DNA of 51,429 bases from Pseudomonadota bacterium (lineage in GTDB: Bacteria > Myxococcota_A > UBA796 > CAJQPC01). The position numbers and the translations under genes are program-made. The stretch lies in the NCBI GenBank assembly GCA_024228935.1, contig JAAESX010000193.1, positions 1-51,429 on the forward strand, read 5' to 3'. Of this stretch, positions 25,039 to 37,611 are shown one piece after another (the stretch's first letter is position 1; the number at the start of each line of letters is the position of its first letter). Under the pieces are notes generated by a model. That model worked only from the letters and a program-made list of their open reading frames with translations. It was not told the origin of the DNA and did no database searches.

Positions 25039-25925
25039 TCCTGTCCGGGGCCGAGCGCGGCCTCCAGGAGCAGGGCCAGCCGGTTCGAGCCCTCCGCCTG
25101 CCGATCCAGGACGAAGGCGCCGACTCCCATGCCCGCCAGGCGGGATGCCTCGCGCCGGACGGCGTCGGCCTCGTCGGGACTCACGGCCAGGTCCGGACCC
25201 TCGCCGAGCCGGAAGAGCTCGAGCTCGGCGCTGAGCGCATCTCCACCCGGAATGGCGGTGACCGCCCGGCCGTTTGCGGGCTGCCAGAGCAGGACGTCGT
25301 CGTTGCCGGGGGGGCAGGTGCACCAGGGCGCCGAGCGCGACGCCGGCGAGCGCCAGGCCGCCGGTGATTGCTTGCTCCCAGCGGTTGGTACGCAGCGTCT
25401 TGTGCAGGAGGCCGAGCCCCAGTGGCAGGAGCATCGCGGGCAACAGGGCGGTGTGGCCCAGGCCCGGCAGCGCCAGCGCGATCGTGCTGCCGCAGAACAC
25501 GACCAGGACCAGGGCGTCGTTGGCGCCGTTGGTCACCCGGTCGCGCTCGTCCTCGTCCAGCTCGCGCGCCAGCACGATCGAGCCGATGGCGCCCAGCGCC
25601 AGGAAGACCAGGTGCATGGCGTTCCATCCGGCCACCGCGCCGCGCAGACCGCCTCCGAACATCAGGAAGCCGCCGTAGAACGTCACCAGCGAGATGGGTC
25701 CTCGCGCACGCCCGAGAGGCTCCCCGGCCAGCCGACGTCGGCGCTCATCCCGAACGGCCCGGTCTCGAGGAGCCCCTGCGCGCCACGCCAGAGCGCCGCG
25801 AACGCCAGGGGCACCGCGCCCTCGGCGGTACCGAGCGCCACGTCGAAGGGACCGTCGACCAGTGGGGCGGCCCACCCCAGCAGGAGCACCAGCGCGAGCA
25901 GGGCGGGGACCAGGAGACGCTCCAT
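25008..25925 (-). pseudogene. membrane protein (GT-C/YfhO-like N-terminal region), two frameshifts
   Basis: The ATG at 25925 starts MERLLVPALLALVLLLGWAA. The frame breaks at GGG 25695-25697, where one missing base shifts GVREDP into PISLVTFYGGFLMFG; a second break is at the seven-G run 25307-25313, where one extra base shifts GALVHLPP into GNDDVLLWQPANGRAV, ending ...YGRFTTWPL at the TGA at 25008. Correcting both gives about 305 residues with six or so membrane helices, including AGWNAMHLVFLALGAIGSIV and LARELDED, a pattern seen in the N-terminal part of large bacterial glycosyltransferase-like membrane proteins. Much shorter than those, so possibly a remnant. Confidence 0.65.
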
Positions 25926-25934
25926 CCGCCGCCG

Positions 25935-25944
25935 AGGGTACCGT
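25935..25944. promoter_or_regulatory. symmetric bidirectional -10 element sharing one TA step
   Basis: AGGGTACCGT: TACCGT (25939-25944) lies six bases before the GTG at 25951; on the minus strand TACCCT (25940 down to 25935) lies nine bases before the ATG at 25925. The central GGTACC palindrome provides one TA for both directions. Confidence 0.5.
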
Positions 25945-25950
25945 CAGGCC

Positions 25951-26748
25951 GTGTGGAACCTGCTGGCCTGTTCTCCTGTGGTCGAGCGCGCGCCCGACGC
26001 GGAGATCCCGACCTGGGTCCACGACGCGCCGATCGAGGCGAGCCTGTTCGTCGGCGGCGACCGGTCGCTGGTCCCCGGCGTCACGGACGTGGAAGAGGCG
26101 CTGGCGGGGGCTGGCGTGCAGCTGGCGGACGACGCGGGACTGGTCGGGGGGCGGCAGGGCCTGCTCGCTGTCCAGACCGCATCCATTGCCCCAGAGGTAC
26201 TGCACGACGGCGGTCCGTTTCGCATCTCGGCAGTCAGCGACGACCGGGTGGGGCTGGCGCGCGACGGGGCGCCTCGGGTCCAGGTGCGCCGCGCCGATGA
26301 CTGGCAGCTCGTGGGCGACATCGCCGCGGTCCAGCGGTGGGCGGATCCCGAGCGACGCGCTCTCGAGTTCGACGTCGACGGCCTCGTCCCGGCGGGCGAC
26401 GTCTGGGCGCTGGTGCGACCCCGGCGCTTCCCCCAGGACCTCACGACCCGGCTGGCCGAGGAGCGTTCGGCCGAGGCGCGCGTGCTCGCGGACGGGCTCC
26501 AGCGCTTGTGGTCGGACTCGGGCCATCTGCTGGCCTCGGTCCAGACGGTGGCGGTCTCGTGGGACGGCACGCTCCACGTCCGGGCCACCTGCTTCGAGCC
26601 GTGTACGGACGCGGATGTACGGGACGCGCGGCTGGCCGTTCTGGCGCTCCGGACCGAGGAGACCCTGCCGGAGAGCTGGCGCGCGGCGCTGGCGGATCTG
26701 CACCTGGCTCGGCTCGATGAGCACATCGAGGGCGCGTTCTCACACTGA
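25951..26748 (+). CDS. unknown lipoprotein
   Basis: 265 residues. The GTG start gives MWNLLAC, placing the lipobox Cys at residue 7, among the shortest lipoprotein signals in the window. The body is acidic with no recognised domain; C-terminal features include two Cys in TCFEPCTDAD (possible disulfide) and DLHLARLDEHIEGAFSH. A region HVRATCFEPC resembles a periplasmic beta strand pair. The start is supported by TACCGT six bases upstream. It ends 118 bases before the PFOR gene. Confidence 0.68.
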   Translation: MWNLLACSPVVERAPDAEIPTWVHDAPIEASLFVGGDRSLVPGVTDVEEALAGAGVQLADDAGLVGGRQGLLAVQTASIAPEVLHDGGPFRISAVSDDRVGLARDGAPRVQVRRADDWQLVGDIAAVQRWADPERRALEFDVDGLVPAGDVWALVRPRRFPQDLTTRLAEERSAEARVLADGLQRLWSDSGHLLASVQTVAVSWDGTLHVRATCFEPCTDADVRDARLAVLALRTEETLPESWRAALADLHLARLDEHIEGAFSH

Positions 26749-26809
26749 GTGCTGCAGAGCGCACAGCGAGTGGGCGGTATGGCCCGGGGACATGGCACCG
26801 CGGCAGCCC

Positions 26810-26815
26810 TAAAGT
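26810..26815 (+). promoter_or_regulatory. candidate -10 element (TAAAGT) for the PFOR operon
   Basis: TAAAGT lies 51 bases upstream of the ATG at 26867, with GGGAG as a ribosome binding site eight bases before the ATG. This is a leadered start, unlike the lipoprotein genes. Confidence 0.4.
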
Positions 26816-26866
26816 CCTTCCCTGCGGAGTCGCGAACCGCTCGCGGACCGCTCCGGGAGCCTCACG

Positions 26867-30418
<3,552 letters not shown>

Positions 30419-30421
30419 TCC

Positions 30422-31423
30422 GTGGATCTCCGTACGACCTACATGGGCCTCGATCTCGCCAATCCGCTCATCGTCGGGGCCTCTCCGTTGTCAGACGATG
30501 TGGGCATGATCCGGCGGCTCGAGGACGCGGGCGCGGGCGCGATCGTCATGCACTCGCTCTTCACCGAGCAGCTCGTCCGCGACCAGATGGCTGCGCACGT
30601 GGGCATGGACTACATCGCCGACAGCAACCCGGAAGGGCTCAGCTACTTCCCGGACGCCGAGGACTACGCGCTGGGACCGGACGAGTACCTGGCCCAGATC
30701 GCGCGCCTCAAGGAGGCGGTCGACGTGCCCGTGTTCGGCTCGCTGAACGGCATGGCCGGGGGCGACTGGACCCGCTGGGCCGGGCTGATGGCCGAGGCCG
30801 GCGCCGACGGGCTCGAGCTGAACGTCTACTACCTGCCGCTGGATGGCGACGAGAGCCCCGACCAGGTCGAGGCGCGCTTCCTCGGCGCGCTCGCCCAGGT
30901 GAAGGGGCACTGCGACCTGCCGGTGGCGATGAAGCTGACCTCGTTCTTCTCCTCGCCCGTCCACATGGCGCGGCGGCTCGAGGCGGCGGGGGCGGATGCG
31001 CTCGTCCTGTTCAACCGGGTCTTCCAGCCAGACATCGACATCGAGGAGCTCGAGGTCACACCGGCGCTGACGCTCTCGGATCCCTCGATGCTGAAGATGC
31101 GGCTGTTGTGGCTGGCCGCGATGTTCGGCAAGGTCGACATCCCGCTGGCGGCGAGCGGTGGCGTGCACTCCACCGAAGACGTCATCAAGGCCGTGATGGC
31201 CGGGGCGAGCGGGGTACAGATGACCTCGGCGTTGCTGTCCGGCGGCCCCGAGCATCTGGCCCAGGTCCTCGAGGGGCTCGAGGGCTGGCTCGTCGAGCAC
31301 CAATACGAGTCGCTGCGGCAGATGTGCGGCAGCATGAGCCTGTTGCGCTGTCCGGATCCTGAGTCCTACGAGCGCGCGAACTACATTCGCACCCTGCAGC
31401 GGTGGCACCCCCGTCCCCTCTGA
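30422..31423 (+). CDS. dihydroorotate-dehydrogenase-like FMN protein paired with PFOR
   Basis: 333 residues from a GTG three bases after the PFOR stop. DHOD-fold TIM barrel: TYMGLDLANPLIVGASPLS at the start, VFGSLNGMAGGDWTRW, VAMKLTSFFSS (phosphate/FMN Lys), and LAASGGVHSTEDVIKAVMAG. Proteins of this type commonly follow nifJ and are annotated as PyrD-like; a true pyrimidine role is doubtful because the active-site base region of class 1A/1B DHODs is not obvious. FMN binding is likely. Its role with PFOR is unknown. Confidence 0.85.
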   Translation: MDLRTTYMGLDLANPLIVGASPLSDDVGMIRRLEDAGAGAIVMHSLFTEQLVRDQMAAHVGMDYIADSNPEGLSYFPDAEDYALGPDEYLAQIARLKEAVDVPVFGSLNGMAGGDWTRWAGLMAEAGADGLELNVYYLPLDGDESPDQVEARFLGALAQVKGHCDLPVAMKLTSFFSSPVHMARRLEAAGADALVLFNRVFQPDIDIEELEVTPALTLSDPSMLKMRLLWLAAMFGKVDIPLAASGGVHSTEDVIKAVMAGASGVQMTSALLSGGPEHLAQVLEGLEGWLVEHQYESLRQMCGSMSLLRCPDPESYERANYIRTLQRWHPRPL

Positions 31424-31438
31424 CCTCCCGAGGCGTCC

Positions 31439-31822
31439 ATGCATCCCTTCCTACAGCGCGGCAAGATTCGGCTCGGCGACGAGGTCTCTGCGACCCACCT
31501 GGCGCTGATGCGCGACCTGGACACAGCGCTCTGCAGCGATGACGAGGGCGAGGTCCAGGCCTGCCTCGATCGCCTGAAGTCCAGGCTGCCGCGGCACTTC
31601 GCGGCCGAGGAGGCCGAGGGCGGCGTCTTCGACTGGATCACGGCGCTCGTGCCCGACCGACGCGACGACGTGCGTCAGCTGGTCGATCAGCACCGCGCCT
31701 TGCTCGAGGCGGTCTCCGAGCTGAGCCTGGACACGCTGGAGTCGTTCGCCACGCGCCTTCGCGGCCACGAGGCGGCCGAGCGGGTCCTGATCAAGACCGC
31801 GCTCGCCGAGGCCGAGGGCTGA
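31439..31822 (+). CDS. hemerythrin-like (HHE) domain protein
   Basis: 127 residues. A four-helix pattern with ligand-type residues in hemerythrin order: His20 in SATHLALMRDLD, H53-x3-E57 in PRHFAAEEAEGG, His85 in DQHRALLEA, and H110-E111 in RGHEAAERVLI. This suggests a di-iron site that binds oxygen or senses redox state. It is 15 bases behind the DHOD-like gene and so probably in the PFOR operon, where it could protect the oxygen-labile enzyme. Its stop is one base from the convergent stop of the CrtU-like gene. Confidence 0.75.
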   Translation: MHPFLQRGKIRLGDEVSATHLALMRDLDTALCSDDEGEVQACLDRLKSRLPRHFAAEEAEGGVFDWITALVPDRRDDVRQLVDQHRALLEAVSELSLDTLESFATRLRGHEAAERVLIKTALAEAEG

Positions 31823-31823
31823 C

Positions 31824-33355
31824 TCAGCGGTCCAGAGACGGGAGCAGGCCCCGCCGGCGCAGAGCCTGCGCGAACGTCCGGTAGGCCTCGAAGCCGGCGG
31901 ACGGCGGGTGCGGCTCCAGGAGCGGCGGTATCGCATTCACGTCCAGGCCGAGCGGCAAGGCGAGCGAGCGCGCAGCCTCCAAGCCCGTGCTGGCGCAGCG
32001 CTCCAGGAAGAAGCTGTGCCGGTCCGGGTCGATCCAGTCTCCGCAGAGCGTGAGGTTGGGCAGCTCGGTCCGCACGCGCGGCAGTCGGGACCAGACGCCC
32101 TGTCGGAAGTCCGGATGGCCCGGGGGGCTTCGCAGCAGGTGCTGGTGGATGCAGGTCCCCGCGACGCCGGGCCAGATGCGCTCCACGTCGCGACGGCAGC
32201 GGTCGAGCAGGACGGCGTCGGACAGCCCCTCGGCCTCCTCGGCGATCGCGCCGTACTGGTGGCACTCGATCGCCGAGCCGCCGGTGGCATCGGCCCACTC
32301 GATGAACGGGCGCTGGATGGTGCTCACCCAGAAGTAGTTGTTGACGAACGCGCCGGTGACCATGCCGTTGCTCGCGCGCTCAGGGGCTGGGCGGCCCGAG
32401 AACCAGAAACGGACGGTGTGCGAGGGCAACGCGTCGGGGGTCTCTCCGCGCAGGACGTCCGGCAGCCCGTCGACCTGCAGCGCCTTCATGCCCGCGGCGT
32501 CCACGGCCAGGACGCATGCGTCGGCCTTCAGGCGGCGGCTTCGACGGCGACCACATGGCCCCCCTCGACGTGGACCTGCTCGACCCGGTTCCGGGTGAGC
32601 ACGCGCCCGCCCCGCGACTCGACCACGTCGATGAGTGGGTCGAAGATGCAGTGCTGGGTGGTGTCGCCCAGGTAGTCGAACCCGATGTCGCGCTTGTCGC
32701 AGACGGTGTAGTGCTGGAGGCTGGTCATGAACGCGCCCAGTCCGACCTGCTCGACCTGCAGGAAGAACGCCATGTGCACCAGGGCTTGGAAGAACTCCTG
32801 GAGGAACGGGGGCCAGCCTCGGGTCAGCTCGGCGGCGGTGAAGCGGTCGTAGTCGGGGATGTCCTTCCGGGGATCGAAGGCGAAGACGTGGCCCATGTCG
32901 CGGGCCATCTGCATCATCTTCAGCGGGTTCGCGCGCAGGCACAGCCGCAGGAACTCACGGTCCCCCAGCAGGCCCGCGAAGGCGAAGGGGTCGGGCAGCG
33001 GGCTGTTGCGAACGCTGTCACCGACGTCCAGGAAGCGCGGGCGGTCTCCGTCCAGGCACAGGGCCAGCTCCTGCCGACCCGACGAGACCATGTGCCGGTG
33101 GAGTCCGTGTCGCTTCATCAGCGCGCGCAGGTTCCGGTACTGGCGCCAGAACCCGTGGATCCCATGCTCGATCGGGAACGTCCACTCCCGCCCGGCCGTG
33201 GCGAAGGACGTGGTGTGCATGGTCGCCCAGCGCCCTCCCACGAAGGGGTCCTTCTCCAGGACGGTGACGATGGCTCCGGCCTCGGCCAGGGCGGTCGCAG
33301 CAGCCATGCCGGCTGCCCCGCTGCCGACGACGATGACGCGCTTGGACATGCTCAT
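31824..33355 (-). pseudogene. CrtU-like FAD carotenoid desaturase/oxidoreductase, single-base frameshift
   Basis: The first frame (MSMSKRVIVVGSGAAGMAAA) has the Rossmann FAD motif GxGxxG, VTVLEKDPFVGGRW, then IEHGIHGFWRQYRNLRALMK, which is the form found in CrtU/CruE-type carotenoid desaturases (family: HAFFRQYYNLRAL). It breaks at the Ala run near 32528-32536; the -1 frame then continues as LKADACVLAVDAAGMKALQ to LPNLTLCGDWIDPDRHSFFLERC, the C-terminal FAD motif. One added base gives a protein of about 510 residues. Its start overlaps the Rieske gene's stop (ATGA). Carotenoid or other isoprenoid oxidation is likely; the exact substrate is unknown. Confidence 0.75.
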
Positions 33356-34313
33356 GCCCCCCGGTAGATGCGCTTGATGAAGTCCCGACCCGGAGCCAAG
33401 GCGTCATCGAATCGCCCGGGGCTGCCGAGCCAGCGGTCTCGTGCTCCTGGCGCGAGCGCGCGCAGAAGGATGGCGTCGTTGTTCAGGTCGGCCTTCAGGA
33501 CCTGGTTGTGGATGGGGTCGACGAAGGCTCCCACAGCGCGCCTGGCGTCGTGTAGACCCACGAGAAGATCTCGGTGTGGTCGTCATCGATCGGGATGAAG
33601 AACAGGTAGGCCATGTAGACCTTGCCGCGGTTCGTGTCTTCGTCGTCGAGCCAGTAGTGCTCGAACCGCGCGTGGACCGGGGAGTACTTGTAGGTCCACT
33701 CGATGACGTACCGATCCGAGGGCTTCACTCCGAAGGGGAGCCGCAGGAGCTTGAACAGCCGCTTCTGGGGGCCGGCGTTCCAGACGTGGAGCGTGTCGTC
33801 GCCGATGTCGACGCGACACTCCACGTCGGCCATCTTCTGCGTCTGGTAGCCGAACCAGTGGACGGCGCCGGTGTGCTCCGCCTCGCCGAAGAGATCGACG
33901 ACCATCTCGAGCGGGCCGGGCATCGTCATCCGGAAGCGGGTGGTCGCGCGGAAGCCGTCCAGATCGAAGGTCGGCATCGACCCCGTCGAGCCCTTCTGGC
34001 GCACCCAGATGGTGCCGTGCTCCTCGCGGGCCTCGAGGCAGCCGGTGTGGGGCTCGAGCTCGGGGTGACCCGGTGCGCGTCTCACCCCGTCCGGTCCAAA
34101 CTCCCAGCCGTGGTACGGGCAACCGATGTCGTCTCCGAGCACGCGCCCGGCGGACAGTCGCGCCCCGCGGTGGGGGCACGCATCGGAGAGGACGCCCACA
34201 CCGGCCGAGCCACGGAATGCGACGAGCTCCTTCCCGCAGAGGGTGATCGGGACTGGCTTCCGCTTCAGCTCGTTGGAGAACAGGATCGGATGCCAATGGG
34301 ACAGTTCGTTCAT
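33352..34313 (-). pseudogene. Rieske non-heme iron oxygenase, single-base frameshift near the 3' end
   Basis: About 320 residues after correction. The Rieske [2Fe-2S] site is C46-P-H48 (ACPHRGARL) and C65-P-Y-H68 (GCPYHGWEF). The catalytic domain has VVDLFGEAEHTGAVHWFG, with the spacing of the mononuclear-iron His pair and acid, and a beta region (FEHYWLDDEDTNRGKVYMAY). Near 33533 the frame breaks after YTTPGALWEP; one added base gives PFVDPIHNQVLKADLNNDAI and the C-terminus FIKRIYRGA. It is the first gene of a pair with the CrtU-like gene and has a leaderless-type -10. Predicted to be a pigment or steroid/terpenoid oxygenase. Confidence 0.8.
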
Positions 34314-34319
34314 CGCCGC

Positions 34320-34325
34320 GAACTA
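34320..34325 (-). promoter_or_regulatory. -10-like TAGTTC, six bases before the Rieske start codon
   Basis: On the minus strand TAGTTC then GCGGCG then ATG at 34313. The surrounding 34314-34457 gap is more AT-rich than the coding DNA and holds no gene. Confidence 0.45.
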
Positions 34326-34457
34326 ATCGGGCTTGGTCCTCGCGCACGAATAAGCCAGCTATATCGTGCATCTGGGAGACTTGAAGCACAAACGTGCGGG
34401 AGCGCACACGTCAGTGAAACCAAATCACACACCGAGCGGTCCATACCGCCCGACGGG

Positions 34458-35576
34458 TCAGGCCCTCGTCTTCAGCCCGAACGCCAGCAAGGCCAGCCCC
34501 GCAATCTCCAGGTAGCCGTGGAAGCCGGCGAAGGAGAAGTACACCAGCCGCGCGGCCTCGAGGTTCAGCAGCAGCCAGACCGCGAACGAGGCCAGCACCA
34601 GGCCGACCAACGCCACGGCCGCCCGTCGACCGAAGTCCTGACGCAGGAGCCGCCAGCTGCGGCGGAACGACGTTGGGACGGGATGGTCATTGGCCTGATC
34701 CGGGATGGCCTTCAGCCACACGTAGTAGTGGGTGGACTGGCCGAAAGCGAAGGCGGCCGTGGCGTGGACCCAGGTCATCTCGTCGGTGGCGGTCGGGAGG
34801 ATGATGGCGCCGATCGACGACACGCTCAGGCCGGCCCACCCCAGCGGCGCGCGCACCGTGACGTGCTCGTAGATCGGGTCGAAGAGCCCGCCGAAGATCG
34901 CGGCGTTGACCGCGAGGAAGATGGCGAAGGCGGCCAGCGCGAAGCGCCGGTCCCTGGGGTTCCGCGCCAACGCGAGCCAGTACACGAACGCGACGAGGTT
35001 GTGCGCGAGCGCCAGCACGCCAGCGGTGGCGCGCGGGTCGTGCCACAGGAACCAGGAGAGCGGAGCCAGGACCAAGGCGCCCAGCGCGAGTCGGCGGGGG
35101 GACTTGCGGTAGAGGAGCGTCGCGCCCAGGAAGATCACGGCGACGAAGCCGACGTCGATCCACACCGCTCCCTGCCACTCGGAGAGGCGTGAGGCGAGCC
35201 CGGGCACCAGGCCGCCGCTTCGCGCCAGGCGGTAGAGCGTGTAGAGACCCGCCGCTCCCGCCAGGAACCCGAACGCCCGACGCTTCAGCGCGGCGTCGTC
35301 GCGCTGGGTTGGCCCCGCCACGCCGTAGTGGAAGAAGCGGACGCTGAACGCCAGGTGCGCAAAGCCGTAGAGGAGGGGGCCCAGGAGCAGCTGCCAGAGC
35401 GGCAGGAGGCTGGACATCGCGAGCGCGATGGCGATGAAGCCGAGGTAGAGCGCGAACAGACGCCAGGCTCGGTCGAGGAACACGCGGCGCAGGACGCCCA
35501 CCCGCATCATCGTGCGCAGCAATGCCGCTCGGAGGTGGTCGAGCTCGGTCGCGGACCGTTCGACGAGCGCGGTCAC
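34458..35576 (-). CDS. polytopic membrane protein with conserved-looking intramembrane histidines
   Basis: 372 residues from a GTG start with nine or ten membrane helices. His residues sit within or next to helices at LLYGFAHLAFSVRF, VLALAHNLVAFVYW, FGQSTHYYVWLKAIPDQ and FSFAGFHGYLEIAG. This arrangement is reminiscent of integral-membrane metal enzymes such as Brp/Blh carotenoid cleavage enzymes, but no diagnostic motif was confirmed. It lies upstream of the Rieske and CrtU-like genes on the same strand and 18 bases after the 209-residue gene, so a role in the same pigment pathway is plausible. Function otherwise unknown. Confidence 0.7.
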   Translation of the reverse strand: MTALVERSATELDHLRAALLRTMMRVGVLRRVFLDRAWRLFALYLGFIAIALAMSSLLPLWQLLLGPLLYGFAHLAFSVRFFHYGVAGPTQRDDAALKRRAFGFLAGAAGLYTLYRLARSGGLVPGLASRLSEWQGAVWIDVGFVAVIFLGATLLYRKSPRRLALGALVLAPLSWFLWHDPRATAGVLALAHNLVAFVYWLALARNPRDRRFALAAFAIFLAVNAAIFGGLFDPIYEHVTVRAPLGWAGLSVSSIGAIILPTATDEMTWVHATAAFAFGQSTHYYVWLKAIPDQANDHPVPTSFRRSWRLLRQDFGRRAAVALVGLVLASFAVWLLLNLEAARLVYFSFAGFHGYLEIAGLALLAFGLKTRA

Positions 35577-35594
35577 AGCACCTCCGTACCGGGG

Positions 35595-36224
35595 TCAGGC
35601 CTCGAGCGAGCTCGGGACGCCTTGGGGCGGGCTGAGCGGACCGAAGAACGTCGCGGTCTTGCGTCCGACGGTGCCGCTGGAGTCGATGACGCCACCGGCG
35701 CTGACGAGCGGCTCGGAGAAGCCGAACTCGCCGACGTCCACCGCGGTCCCGTCCACCGAGTCGCAGAGGAAGACCTGGACCGTGCCGGCGCTGTCCTCCT
35801 GCAGGAAGACGGGGCCGATGCCGTCGGCGTTCACGAGGGCCAGGCCGACCGGGCCGGTCTGGCACCAGTGCCAACCGGGGGTGCGGGGCAGGCTGCCGGT
35901 GATCTCGGCGCGCACGCCTTCGCTGGTCGTGAGCGGAGCGACCGTCGCGGTCTGCTCGCCGGGGGTGACGGGGCCGGCGAACCAGGTCCCGAAGCGTGTC
36001 CCGCTGGCGGCGTCGAGGCAGACGACGTCGTTGACGCTGCGCATGGCGGCCACGGGCGACTGGAAGGTGCCGTCGGCGCCGACGTGCACGAGGAAGCGGA
36101 CCGCGCCCCCATACGACTGCGGACCGTTCTGGCGGGGTCGCAGGACCCAGTACCAACCGGGTGCGGCCTGGGCGGCCTCGCGGAAGCGGTTCTGATCCCC
36201 CTCGACAGCGGCGTTCCAGTGCAT
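35595..36224 (-). CDS. unknown soluble protein divergent from bioA
   Basis: 209 residues, ATG preceded by AGGAGG at a normal distance. No signal peptide. Two similar halves are apparent: APGWYWVLRPRQNG ... GGAVRFLVHVGADG and TPGWHWCQTGPVGLALVNADG, each followed by a beta-rich stretch, suggesting an internal duplication of a small beta domain. No named family recognised. It shares the 99-base intergenic region with bioA, including the BirA-like palindrome, but that site lies nearer to bioA. Confidence 0.68.
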   Translation of the reverse strand: MHWNAAVEGDQNRFREAAQAAPGWYWVLRPRQNGPQSYGGAVRFLVHVGADGTFQSPVAAMRSVNDVVCLDAASGTRFGTWFAGPVTPGEQTATVAPLTTSEGVRAEITGSLPRTPGWHWCQTGPVGLALVNADGIGPVFLQEDSAGTVQVFLCDSVDGTAVDVGEFGFSEPLVSAGGVIDSSGTVGRKTATFFGPLSPPQGVPSSLEA

Positions 36225-36277
36225 GCGCACCTCCTGGGGCTGGCGTATCGGATCCGGCCGATCCGGCAAGCACTGGC

Positions 36278-36309
36278 TCGTCAACCATATCCGTGGATCG
36301 AGTTGACGG
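36278..36309 (+). promoter_or_regulatory. candidate BirA-type biotin operator upstream of bioA
   Basis: TCGTCAACC-N14-AGTTGACGG. The core CGTCAAC-N16-GTTGACG is a perfect inverted repeat; the left arm matches 7 of 9 positions of the BirA half-site TTGTAAACC. Spacing and distance to the ATG (14 bases from the right edge) are identical to the bioB site. Confidence 0.65.
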
Positions 36310-36311
36310 GA

Positions 36312-36317
36312 TATGTC
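36312..36317 (+). promoter_or_regulatory. -10-like TATGTC, six bases before the bioA start
   Basis: TATGTC then GGAGCG then ATG at 36324. It begins two bases after the operator-like palindrome, so repressor binding would block RNA polymerase. Confidence 0.45.
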
Positions 36318-36323
36318 GGAGCG

Positions 36324-37589
36324 ATGGACCGTCCCTCCCTGGCCGAGCTCGATCGCGCACACGTCTGGCATCCGTTCACGCAGGCCGACGAGTGGGAGGA
36401 AGACGACCCGCTCGTCGTCGAACGGGCCGAGGGGCGCTGGCTGTTCGACACTCGGGGGCGGAAGTACCTGGACGCCTGCAGCTCGCTGTGGGTGAGCGTC
36501 CACGGGCATCGCCATCCGACCGTCGACGCGGCGGTCCGCGCCCAGCTCGACCGGGTCGCCCACACCACACTGCTCGGCCTCGCCAGCGGTCCGTCGGTGC
36601 AGCTGGCGGCGGCGCTCTGCGCGCGCACCGGCTTCGACCGCGTCTTCTACAGTGACTCCGGCAGCACCGCGGTCGAGATCGCCCTGAAGATGGCGTTCCA
36701 GTGGCATGCCCAGCGCGGGGACACCGGCCGGACGCGGTTCGCGGCGCTGGCCGAGGCGTACCACGGGGACACCATCGGAGCGGTCAGCGTGGGTGGCATC
36801 GGGCTGTTCCACGCGGTGTACGGCCCGCTCCTGATGGACGTGCTGCGGCTGCCTTGTCCCAACGGTCCGGACGACGGTGAGGCGGCGGTGGCCGTCCAGC
36901 GGATCGAGGCGGCCGGGGACACGCTGGCGGCGGTCATCGTCGAGCCCCTGGTCCAGGGCGCCGCGGGCATGCGCATGCACGGGCGCGAGTTCCTGGAGCC
37001 CGTTCTCACGGCGGCCCGTCGTGTGGGCGCGCTCACCATCCTGGACGAGGTCGCGGTCGGCGTCGGTCGGCTCGGCACCTTCCTCGCGACCGAGCAGCTC
37101 GACCACGAGCCCGACTTCGTGTGCCTCGGAAAGGGCCTGACGAACGGGTACCTGCCGCTCGCAGCGACCCTGACCCGGGGGCGCATCTACGACGGCTTTC
37201 GCGGAGACCACGGTCGGACCTTCTTCCACGGCCACACGTTCACGGGCAACGCGCTCGCGTGCGCCGCGGCGACCGCCTGTCTCGAGGTGTTCGAGGCCGA
37301 GTCGACGCTCGACAACGTGCAGGCGCGCTCGACCCAGATGGGCTCGATCCTCCGCGAGGTCTCGGCGCTCGAGTCGGTGGCCTCGGTTCGACAGAAGGGG
37401 ATGATGGCGGCGATCGACCTGACCGACACGCAGCCCCGGGCCGGTCATCGGTTCTGCCTGGCGATGCGGTCCCGGGGCGTGCTGATGCGTCCACTGGGCA
37501 ACACGCTCGTGTTGATGCCGCCGCTGTCGATCACGGACGAGGAGCTCCTGTTCCTGGGCACGCAGCTCGTCGGGGCCCTGTCGGGTTAG
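36324..37589 (+). CDS. bioA: adenosylmethionine-8-amino-7-oxononanoate aminotransferase
   Basis: 421 residues, standard for BioA, the PLP enzyme making 7,8-diaminopelargonate. Signatures: HVWHPFTQ near the N-terminus (13-20), the substrate-binding Trp in SSLWVSVHGHRHP, YSDSGSTAVEIALKM (109-123), YHGDTIGAVSVGG, IVEPLVQGAAGM, DEVAVGVGRLG (241-251, with the PLP Asp241) and LGKGLTNGYLPLA with PLP Lys270. The ATG at 36324 is chosen because it aligns with known BioA starts and sits behind the operator-like palindrome. It is separated by 14 kb from bioBF. bioD and bioC were not seen in the window. Confidence 0.95.
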   Translation: MDRPSLAELDRAHVWHPFTQADEWEEDDPLVVERAEGRWLFDTRGRKYLDACSSLWVSVHGHRHPTVDAAVRAQLDRVAHTTLLGLASGPSVQLAAALCARTGFDRVFYSDSGSTAVEIALKMAFQWHAQRGDTGRTRFAALAEAYHGDTIGAVSVGGIGLFHAVYGPLLMDVLRLPCPNGPDDGEAAVAVQRIEAAGDTLAAVIVEPLVQGAAGMRMHGREFLEPVLTAARRVGALTILDEVAVGVGRLGTFLATEQLDHEPDFVCLGKGLTNGYLPLAATLTRGRIYDGFRGDHGRTFFHGHTFTGNALACAAATACLEVFEAESTLDNVQARSTQMGSILREVSALESVASVRQKGMMAAIDLTDTQPRAGHRFCLAMRSRGVLMRPLGNTLVLMPPLSITDEELLFLGTQLVGALSG

Positions 37590-37611
37590 ATCGAGAGGCT
37601 GGGAGGTTCGG

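Noticed and set aside
34358..34385. A -35/-10 pair (TTCAAG-16-TATAGC) as the Rieske promoter
   Set aside because: The -35 match is weak and TAGTTC six bases before the ATG fits the window-wide pattern better.
34458..35576. Firm call as Brp/Blh carotenoid dioxygenase
   Set aside because: His placement is suggestive, but no diagnostic motif or length match could be confirmed by eye.
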